Shown here: positions 56,321 to 64,000 of the stretch, one piece after another
How the letters are laid out: every line of letters starts with the position of its first letter
How positions within the stretch are numbered: the first letter of the stretch is position 1
From: Angiostrongylus vasorum
Lineage: Eukaryota > Nematoda > Chromadorea > Rhabditida > Metastrongylidae
Length of the DNA stretch: 64,000 bases
Assembly: GCA_018806985.1 (NCBI GenBank)
Contig: JADANN010000192.1
Location: 868,001-932,000, forward strand
Reading direction: 5' to 3'
Position numbers and translations under genes: made by a program
The notes under the pieces: generated by a model
Told to the model about the DNA's origin: nothing
The model's input: the letters and a program-made list of their open reading frames with translations, nothing else
The model's database searches: none

Positions 56321-59300
56321 CTAAAGTGACCGTGCAAATCCGATATTCTTTTGTCCGATGTCGTAGATGTTGCAGAATTGGTGGATGAATGGACGACCGA
56401 GAATCCAGTTAGGACCGAAGCCGCCGAAGGCTACTGGGTGGAGAGCAAGAAAGCACTTCTTCGCTGTGAACTAAATTATAGAACCTGTGGTGGCAAATTG
56501 CATAAAAAATTTTTTAAAAACAATGGTTTTTAAAGATTAACGTAAAAAATGAATGAATGAACCAGTTGCTAGGCGTAAAATAGTTAAGTTTACCTTAATA
56601 ACGTAGTTAGCATGTTCGATGTGATACCTGACTGCTCCGATTGTAAAGTCAAGGGTGGGTGGAGTGGCATTACAATTAATCACGTACAATTCCTCAGCAG
56701 GACGATACTGAAAGAAGGAAAGTCACTGAAGCAAACGGGAGAATACTGACAGCAGAATGTTGATACCACAGCGCCAGCGACTTTAGCGAGTTGGTCGATG
56801 ACAGCCTTTGGTCCTCCAATCATTGTTGATCCGGTGTCGGAAGCGGCATCGTAGAGCATACTGTGCGTGTAATTTCCCATCCCAACGGCGGATACCTAAA
56901 ATTCCCGTCATTTAATCTTCGAAAGTTACAAATACGACAATTGGCACTGAGAAATTCAGCCATGACTTTCAACCAACTTTGGAGTTAGTCAACAAGTTAC
57001 GGTGCTCCTACGAAATGCGCTTGATAACCTTAAAGCGAAGCTGTTAATAAGTCTTCAGCAATTCTTAAACAACATTTCGTTAATGTTTTTGTATCAGCTC
57101 ATCAAAAAACAGATCAGTACCTTGAAGTGGTAGTGAGTTGCGGACGTTAACGGTTCGTAGGCGACTACTGGCCCACAATTCTTGGTATCAATTGCACCGT
57201 AAGTGATAAGGCCTCCAGGTGTCCCACTGTGCGATCGAAGGTTTTGCAACCAAACAGTGAACAGTGGTTTATCGAGCAAATCTTGAAAGGTTTTGATTGG
57301 AAGGTATCACTAAAATTGTGTCCGGTCTGAGCAACATTGTCTCACTTTGGTTTATGGCATTCATAAGTGGGGGGCGAAACATCGAGTACACTGAGAGCGA
57401 GACCGAGTCCAAGAAATCCATCATTGTAGTCCTGCAACAAAAGAATTTGCAATGACCTTCCAATGCACTAAGCTTCAGCGATGTTCACCAACATGTCTGA
57501 AACGCGCGATTTGTTGGGCTAGACCAAAAGTGGTGTTCGGAACAACGAGTTGCTGCTCATCCAGTCCACCGAACTAGAATTTCACAATTAAAAAATCATA
57601 AACACTTCTTGGTCTCGTGTCTATGTCACCAGCCTTCATAACATCAGTTCCGAGAGCTCCTTTTTGCCGCTCCTATTCCATATTTCATCGACCAGGTCTT
57701 GTTCTTTCCCACAAAGGTGCTCGATGCGTCAGCTTGGAACTTGTGTCTCTTACCGCATGAACTATTACAAAGCAATTGTTAGCTTTAGAATCTTACAATT
57801 TTAATAAAATCAGCAAAACGATCTCCATTAGTTAATGATTTATATTAAAAGCAGCAGGATTTTAAAATGGTGATGGTTCGGTTTTTTGTAATAAAAACTC
57901 CTTTTTCACAGTGCTTTCTCCCAAAGTTATTATTAATTCGAATAAAATTGTATTGCTCCCAACGGTTTACCGCCTCATCGTGGCTGGGACGTGTTCCTGG
58001 ATGGACTGCGATGTACAGCGGTTGGATTCGTCCCCCACGGGAGGGTCTCCCAAGCTGAGAAGGAGTTCGGCGTTTTCATCAGGAAGCCTAGCCAAGAGTA
58101 AACCAATACCAATACCAGGATCCACCACCGTCTTGGTATCAAAGTCGCATGGTAGCATCTCCCTCTGATCCACAAGGGCTGCGACAATGGAGTTATCTAC
58201 ATACTGCCTGTCGTGGTGACGACCTGGTGCAGACTTTGGCCAGGCTGTCCTCGGGATTCCAGGAAACCACAATGGCTTAACCAGCAAATCTCCGGAAAAT
58301 AGTGATTAGGCTGGAGCCCGCACAACTAGTGAGGACGGACCGTTCAAGTAAGTTCAAGTAAGTATAAAAATTGCATTCGAAGACTATTTAACATCTAGTG
58401 AAAGAATTACAGGATTTCTGTAGCCAAGAAATTCAAAGATAATGTTTCATTAGAATAGTACTCCATTTAGCACAACTTCTCGTGAGATGTTCAGAAACAA
58501 CTCACTCGCAATCCTTTGCCGGAACCCAGAACATTGCTGAGCCGGTGTCAGGTATGACGGTAAACTGCTGATCAGGTGTTCCGATAGTGACGTTCGTGAG
58601 GTACACATAGTCAGCGCAGGCAAGAATCTCAAGCAAATACATCATTCGTACCACTGCTTAAGATCGTATCGATCTTATCCCAACTGCCTCGGTAATTTTT
58701 TAAAGTCGCTTTGATGACGGGAAGGGTAACTACTACAACCACAACAGCAGCAATGGAGTTGTCTACATTCTCTTGGGCTCAAAGAGTAAGACATACCACA
58801 AACAGGTTCAAAATGGTTACAAAAAGCTTGTTCATTGGTTTCGGAGTAAAGGGACCTTTCCGTTAAAAAAAGACATTGAAGCATCCTAATTTCAAGTTAC
58901 TTGATGGGTTATTTTTTGAAGAAAATGTGGGTAATACAATGGCGTACATGCAACACAGCGCATGTTTCAGCTTTTCTCCATAAAACTGAGGAGAGAAAAA
59001 AAGGCTGGTGAATTAAAGGCAGTATAGCCGAGTTCTAATAGAAGTTGTTCATGGTCCTAAATAAAGTCGTCATGTCAAACATTTTGAGGTTCCATAAAGT
59101 ATATTTTCCCAATTTTTCGGAAGGGTTTTGCTATCAACGGAGAAACATCCGAAGTTTAAAAGTTTCGCGACGTACTCTTTATTTTCAGGTATAAAAGTTC
59201 ATTTGAAAATCAATGGATCAAGGCTCCACAAATTTTTTACAAATGGAAACTCTAGTTGAATTCCAAGATCGGAGGAGAAGTTCTTCTTACCCGTTGTTCA

Positions 59301-59530
59301 ATAGTGAGAAGTGTAGAAGAGCGCAGAGCATTATGGTACTTGACGAAGGCGGCATACTCATCTCGCTCTATCATTTCCATCTGCAAGAAGTCAAGAGTTT
59401 ATTTCAACTAGTTAGAACACTATTTTAATTAAATGCTAATACCATTTTTTGACTTGCGCCATATAAGGGAATGTTGAAGAACAACTCCCGTAGTTACACC
59501 AGCAACGGCTAGAAGAACAGTGAAATGCAT
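56321..59530 (-). CDS. Pepsin-like aspartic protease (A1 family), copy 2, frameshifted
   Basis: Same family as the gene at 40.08-45.70 kb, convergent to it. Exons (minus): 59530-59443 (MHFTVLLAVAGVTTGVVL, signal peptide), 59380-59291, 58627-58506 (VIPDTGSAMFWVP, first catalytic Asp), 57761-57634, 57573-about 57489, 57431-57346, 57281-57121 (DKPLFTVWLQNL, open here but shifted in copy 1), 56895-56767 ([12 protein letters not shown]), 56707-56594 and 56470-56321 ([20 protein letters not shown], stop TAG at 56323-56321). Relative to copy 1 or to the expected phase, one base is gained in each of three homopolymers: T6 near 59444-59449, T5 at 57661-57665 and G6 at 57369-57374 (plus strand). The intron after 57634 has the same GC start as copy 1. 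A family R repeat sits in intron 3. Secreted, probably digestive; the function is inferred from the family. It is either a young pseudogene or a gene with sequence errors. Confidence 0.85.
57955..58350 (-). repeat. Dispersed repeat, family R, in an intron of aspartic protease copy 2
   Basis: The full-length copy reads (plus strand) CAACGGTTTACCGCCTCATC to GCACAACTAGTGAGGACGGA. The minus strand holds a 106-codon frame (58287-57967, with KTVVDPGIGIGLLLARLPDE). Parts of it are recognisable but broken in the other R copies, so it may be a relic of a coding function. Confidence 0.8.
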
Positions 59531-59545
59531 CCTAAGAAAGAATTC
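59531..59545 (-). promoter_or_regulatory. Probable spliced-leader trans-splice acceptor
   Basis: On the minus strand TTCTTTCTTAG is followed by one G and then the ATG of aspartic protease copy 2, matching the arrangement upstream of copy 1. Confidence 0.55.
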
Positions 59546-59669
59546 AGAGCTTACAAAAAAACGTTCACCAGCAGTTCTCGCGATAATAGCCGAATTATAT
59601 TTACTTAAACAACAAGTATTTTAAATAGTGCAGCAAAATTTAGTTAATGAAACCTTATCTATGACTGCT

Positions 59670-59925
59670 TCAACGACAGCGATGCTGAGATATTTGCAAA
59701 ACTCCGGGCCGCAGGTGTATGAGGTGGCGAACGAACGCACTACTAACCTTTGCAGGGGCTAACGCTTTCACCACCACGTCATGTGGTCATAGCGCATTCG
59801 TTCCCCACCGCAGAAACCTACGGCCCGGAGTTTTGTAAATATCTCAACATCATCGTGTTGTATCAGAGATAATGCCCTGCCGTGAAAAATTGTATTAGGT
59901 AGTGAATAGAAAAGTTAACTGCTTC
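59670..59925. repeat. Dispersed repeat, family M, two facing copies
   Basis: The plus start (GCGATGCTGAGATATTTGCA, GGCGAACGAACGCACTAC, CACCACCACGTCATGTGG) meets the minus start (GTTCCCCACCGCAGAAACC, GAGTTTTGTAAATATCTCAA, AATGCCCTGCCGTGAAAAA). Confidence 0.8.
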
Positions 59926-59929
59926 AATG

Positions 59930-61215
59930 GATGGCTGCTAAATAGTGAACCGCACAATCAAATGCTTCCTGCTGGAGGAATGTTGACGACGTTTAATCTA
60001 CAATGTTCAAATATTATCGCTGGTGCTTTGAAGGCTACACTTCTATAGTTCAGTGAATCTGACAGAGAGGTGTGGCGATGACTAAGAAGCGTGTCAGGTG
60101 AAACTCTCACTCGAAATAAGCACTGGAGCAGCAACTAGCGGAACTGGACAGTGAAACAGTTCACGACCGCGGTAAGTTACCGTCGAAAAACAAGGAGTGA
60201 AAAAAATCCACTGTGTGTTACTCGATGGTCCCTTAAAAATTTTTTTAGAGCAAGGAAGTGCTTCATTTTTTTTGCATGTCCGTGATTTTGTATTCGTAGT
60301 GCTAACCTGAGTTATGCTATCTGTACAGCGGTGTTCGATATTTATGATGTCCACTTTGGCAGCAACCAGTATTTTCTATGGACGGGAAACAATCACAAAG
60401 ACATTTTTTGAAAAGTATCTGAAGGAATAAACTTTTTCCTGATCTTCTAGTTTGTTGCTCGTGGATGGGCCTGTCCTTGTATTCCATATTGCATCTCATT
60501 GAAGAATTTAGATTTACGGCTTCCTCTGCTACTTATTTGCAATGCAGTGACATTGTTAATCTTACGAGATATAGGCAAATCCTTTAAAAATCATTGCAAG
60601 GTGTCTCTTGCATGCATACCACTGGGATATCTACTTGGCACAGTGGAAGCACTGGTAAATATAGGAACCGAGTTCGAAACGTCTTAAAAACAGGATTGTT
60701 TCCATAAATCTATCAGGAATTCCACGTATGAAACACTAGCTAACAGATAAGCCTATGTGATAAGTGGAAACGCGTTCTTCTTTGCAAAGTAGCACAGTCA
60801 TCAATGTGGACCGTCTTTCGGGATAGAATGTTTACGTTTGGTCCGTCCACCACTGTGTTTTTCAGGTCAACGAGCTAAACCTGTTACAGGTCGTTATTAG
60901 TTCTTCTATTGCGGTTGTTTACGTTTCAGAAAGCCACTTATCTAAGCGTGTCTGATTACAAAGGAAACACTGATATGAATTGGAAGAATTGCTCTTGGCT
61001 TTGCACATAAAATTGTGTACCTTGGTTTTGACTGATGAGATGTTTATGTTTGGTGCTAAAATTCTATTATTGTACTAACAATGTATTACGGATGAGATTT
61101 ATCGTTGCATTAAAAATTTTTAAAAAAAACAACTCTGTGGGATGCTTAGAAAATAAATGCATAGCAGGCAATGATTTCAGTTTTGGCATTAATTCACTTT
61201 TTAATAGTGGGCGAA
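59930..61215. other. No gene seen
   Basis: Frames at 60094-60499 (minus) and 60499-60687 (plus) have no recognised motif; the rest is AT-rich. Confidence 0.45.
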
Positions 61216-61218
61216 AGG

Positions 61219-61500
61219 GCGCGTGTGGCGCAGTGGTTGAAGGTGCCGTTGCGACACGCACGTAGAATCGATCCCCGCGCCCATGGCCTACCAAGCCGTC
61301 CATCCTTCCGGGGTCGGCAAATTGGTACCAGACTTGTCTGGGAGGATAGCAGCACTGGATCGATATATCGGTAGGCCATCGCGAGTCATTGTTAAGGCCA
61401 GATACGCATTCAGTCATCTCCAACGATGCTTAATGTATTCTGATGCATGGCGCATCCCTCTAGGATTGATCAACGCCTGCAGCTTTTTAGCTTTTACGCG
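61219..61500 (+). repeat. SINE, family S1 (reference copy)
   Basis: A box TGGCGCAGTGG (61226-61236) and a B-box-like GTAGAATCGATC (61263-61274) are followed by CCATGGCCTACCAAGCCGTC, CTTGTCTGGGAGGATAGCAG, GGTAGGCCATCGCGAGTCAT, the AAGGCCAGATACGCATTCAG block and the tail GATTGATCAACGCCTGCAGC. The frames that cross it on both strands are by-products. Confidence 0.85.
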
Positions 61501-61639
61501 AAAATGTTAGAATTTTGTCGGGCAGGTTGACGCCAGTGAACATATGGTTCCATAAAATGCACATTGCAGCTTGACATAATGAAAGACCCATTATGGACCG
61601 TGCTACTTTTTTTATTTCGTTTCATATGACCCCTCATCA

Positions 61640-61960
61640 CACCTACTATACGGAACCCAGTACTTCTTGCATCTAACTTGTTTTCCCGCGTGCACCATTC
61701 GCGAAGGTTTTCGAACTTTTGTGTGTGCGTCCACCTGCTGCTTGAGGATTTTCGCTACAAATGTCGCTGAATGCTAGTGGAATCAATTGATTTTTTTGGA
61801 TTCTTGGGATAGCTGGCCTAAGGTATTCCCGCTAATATCGCAGGTTGTGAGTTGCTCACTAACTATGGCATCGGAATGTTAAGTGGCCACTACGAGGTCG
61901 AACCAGCACCGTGCTAGTGGTGGACGGTACCACTATCACTGCACTATCCCACACAATTAA
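61640..61960 (-). repeat. SINE, family S2 (complete)
   Basis: On the minus strand the head reads GGGATAGTGCAGTGATAGTG with GCTGGTTCGACCTCG as B box. The body runs through GCTATCCCAAGAATCCAAAA, AATTGATTCCACTAGCATTC and TTCGCGAATGGTGCACGCGG. Confidence 0.8.
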
Positions 61961-61964
61961 AAAG

Positions 61965-62645
61965 AAAATGGGGGAGTAGCACTCCTCGAGTTTGCCTGGC
62001 TTTCTTAACAAGGTAGCTTTCACAAGCAGTGGGTGTGCAGCAATTTGATAAATTCCAGCTTCCAAGCAATAACACGAATTTTCTTTTTCTGCATTACTCG
62101 ACGTATGGTCGGCTCGCCTACACGAGTCACGATTACGATTAGTCCTACGAATCCTGTGGATTTCAGCACAGTTCCTTGCTGACTGGTATTTTTGCCGAAC
62201 AAACGTATCCTTGGAGGAACATTTTTCTCTCTTTGGAGTCTCTACATTAAAACGTTGGGAAACGTCGCTGCCAGCACGGCAATGTTTCCTAACACTAGTT
62301 CCCATCTCTTTATTGTTCGTATAACCGCTCTTCACACGGTGTGCAGAATCCCATAAATAGCTAAACCTTGTCGGGCCCACTGCAAACGCTGTTTCCAAAC
62401 TTCGTTAGCTGAAGTAAGATTTCTTTCGACTAGTCTGAAACAGCTTGCCGATCCTCGAAGAAAAAAAGGGTTAGAGACCTTGCCGCTCATTTACGGCTGT
62501 GCACACTTAAGGAGCTTCTCAAATTTCGTGAATAAGAAGCTGAAACATGGAGAAACAACGCAATTAGAAAACCAGAACGTATTTCCTCGAAAGGCCGCTG
62601 AGAAAGCCATTTGAAATCACAACACATTTTTTCAACCTCTGAAAA
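61965..62645 (-). other. Unrecognised open frame of 179 codons (61859-62398)
   Basis: The long minus frame starts METAFAVGPTRFSYLWDSAH and runs into the S2 SINE, so its end is not natural. In another phase the same stretch gives GTVLKSTGFVGLIVIVTRVG and EPTIRRVMQKKKIRVIAWKL, which looks more like protein and might be a decayed element N-terminus. Neither could be assigned. Confidence 0.3.
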
Positions 62646-62649
62646 TATT

Positions 62650-63240
62650 GTGCTTTGCAATGTTTTACCTTTTATTTTCTGCCTACTACAATTTTCGCGG
62701 CAGAGTACTAAGCGAAATACAACCACAACGTTGCTGAGATATTTGCAAAACTCTGGACCACAGGTGCCTAAGTTAGGGGAACGAACGCGCTAGTGTCCTT
62801 TCCGGGGAGTAACGCGTTCACCACCACACCATGCGGGTTCTTCGTTTCGCTGTATCTCAGCTAGTTCTATCGATCTTTTGCCATCAGCAATCACCCGTCA
62901 ATCAGCAACGTTGTGGTTGTATTTCGCTTAGTACCCTGCCGCGAAAATTGTAGTAGGCAGAAAATAAAAGGTAAAACATTGTGATTTCAACCACTCCCTC
63001 AGCTTAATTGGGTTCAATGCCGATATGTGCTCCCCAGACGAATCCCGTTGACGGGTGATTGCTGATGGCAAAAGTTCGATGGAACTAGCTGAGAGACAAC
63101 GAAACGAAGAACCTGCATGGTGTGGTGGTGAACGCGTTACTCCCCCGGAAAGGACAATAGCGCGTTCGTTCCCTACCTTGGGCACCTGTGGTCCAGAGTT
63201 TTGCAAATATCTCAGCAACGTTGTGTTTGTATTGTGCTTT
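62650..63240. repeat. Dispersed repeat, family M, large inverted pair
   Basis: The plus copy (62650-62900: TTTTACCTTTTATTTTCTGC, CGAAATACAACCACAACGTT, GGGGAACGAACGCGCTAG, CACCACCACACCATGCGGGT, CAATCACCCGTCAA) meets a complete minus copy (62905-63240) that ends in the same blocks reversed. The arms are almost identical, so a hairpin of about 250 bp arms is possible. Confidence 0.85.
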
Positions 63241-63530
63241 ACTTCCGAAGCCCTGTTGGAAGCACAATCCGCTCTTATGAATATGACAAAGAAGAGCCTG
63301 GTTGATTGTACTCATGAGAGAAAATGGAACCACGACCAGGAAATATTTACTTGTATAGCTGCGGCGCTTATTCTTCATTTCGATCAGTGGCTATGACGAG
63401 ATTTAAACGCCGTGCTTTTTTTTCATTTTCTCTTAATTTTTTTGAACCATACTGTACGTTATTTATTCACAGAAGTGGGAATTTCTATGTTTATATATAA
63501 AACAGCATTTACTATGCTTCCACAACATTA
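63241..63530. other. No gene seen
   Basis: Spacer between two M repeats, with a poly-T run at 63418-63425. Confidence 0.5.
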
Positions 63531-63534
63531 CCAT

Positions 63535-63715
63535 TATAACTTCAGTGATGCTGAGAGATTTGCAAAACTGCGGATCTCAGATGCCTGCGGTGGGGAACGA
63601 ACGCGCTATTAGCCTTTCCGGGGTTAACGCGTACTCCACCACACCATGTGGGTCTTTCGTTTCGCCTGTCTCTCAGTTAGTTCTATCGATCAGTGCCATC
63701 AGCAATCAGCTATTA
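63535..63715 (+). repeat. Dispersed repeat, family M
   Basis: The plus copy runs from CAGTGATGCTGAGAGATTTG through GCCTGCGGTGGGGAACGAAC, TTTCC GGGGTTAACGCG and TCTTTCGTTTCGCCTGTCTC to GTGCCATCAGCAATCAG, where it is truncated. Confidence 0.85.
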
Positions 63716-64000
63716 TATTTCAGTCATCGAACAAGTTTTCGAACACCAAAAACTTTACTCAGTTTACCCAGTATCGCTAATACCAGTACTACGCGTTTAG
63801 TAAATCGTTAGGACAATGATCAACCGTGTTGTTTCTCTAGCTCATGGTTATATTTAAAATTGTTCAAACTGATCTTTGATCACTAGGGTTTTATCAAATG
63901 TGGTCCTTTGTGTTGACGGTAAATTATTTCATTGTAATCCGACGCAAATATTTCAAACAAATACTGATAAATCGCGTTTTTATTAAAGTGGAAGCTTCAA
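63716..64000. other. No gene seen
   Basis: The AT-rich end of the window has no assignable feature. Confidence 0.5.

Noticed and set aside
61067..61510. Overlapping frames on both strands of about 60-118 codons
   Set aside because: They cover the S1 SINE. Equivalent frames recur in the other S1 copies (50, 53 and 55 kb) because the repeat is GC-rich, not because it codes.
62928..63378. Frames of about 96-113 codons near the window end
   Set aside because: They fall on the inverted M repeats and change with each copy.

Overview
The window is eukaryotic, AT-rich and intron-containing, and it reads as the genome of a parasitic clade V (strongylid) nematode, most likely a hookworm. The evidence is: short introns with TTTCAG-type acceptors; a trans-splice-type acceptor one base upstream of two start codons; secreted protease families that are typical of these worms (astacin with EGF and CUB domains, and pepsin-like aspartic proteases); a mariner of the cecropia/Hsmar1 group like the hookworm element 'bandit'; and many RTE-type LINEs, Penelope-like elements (PLEs) and tRNA-derived SINEs. 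Species assignment is inference.

Two convergent protease pairs form the host-gene content. Astacin copy A (+, 1.2-3.56 kb) faces astacin copy B (-, 24.65-23.16 kb). Aspartic protease copy 1 (+, 40.08-45.70 kb) faces copy 2 (-, 59.53-56.32 kb). Within each pair the exon lengths and intron positions match almost base for base. Every copy carries at least one frameshift, mostly single-base gains in homopolymers. Copy A of the astacin also has stop codons and is a pseudogene. Other coding candidates are a decayed but open histone H3-like frame (10.1-10.5 kb), an unrecognised two-exon gene (12.52-12.96 kb), a helical exon (about 12.0 kb) and a few orphan exons.

The rest is nested mobile DNA. RTE-type LINE remnants lie at 6.6-8.3 (-), 14.5-15.0 (-), 21.1-21.8 (+), 46.1-47.9 (-, internally deleted) and 48.1-48.7 kb (+). 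PLE remnants with reverse transcriptase and/or GIY-YIG endonuclease lie at 1.75-1.96 (-), 17.25-19.2 (+), 22.1-22.85 (-) and 31.4-33.6 kb (+). Mariner remnants lie at 25.3-26.1 and 36.7-38.0 kb. Two tRNA-headed SINE families (called S1 and S2 here), a compound inverted repeat family (M, at least 15 copies) and a 350-400 bp family (R, four copies) fill introns and intergenic space.

The most unusual signal is a short motif seen at ten or more places. It has a CTGANGA core, a GGCG/CGCC helix, GAAAC and GTC, and it resembles the minimal hammerhead ribozymes known from the terminal repeats of Penelope-like elements. Several copies lie at the outer ends of inverted repeats, including two compact foldbacks (42.91-43.37 and 49.14-49.72 kb) and the flanks of the 17-19 kb PLE.

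All family assignments come from reading translations and repeat identity by eye. No database search was possible, so repeat boundaries are approximate (tens of bases).
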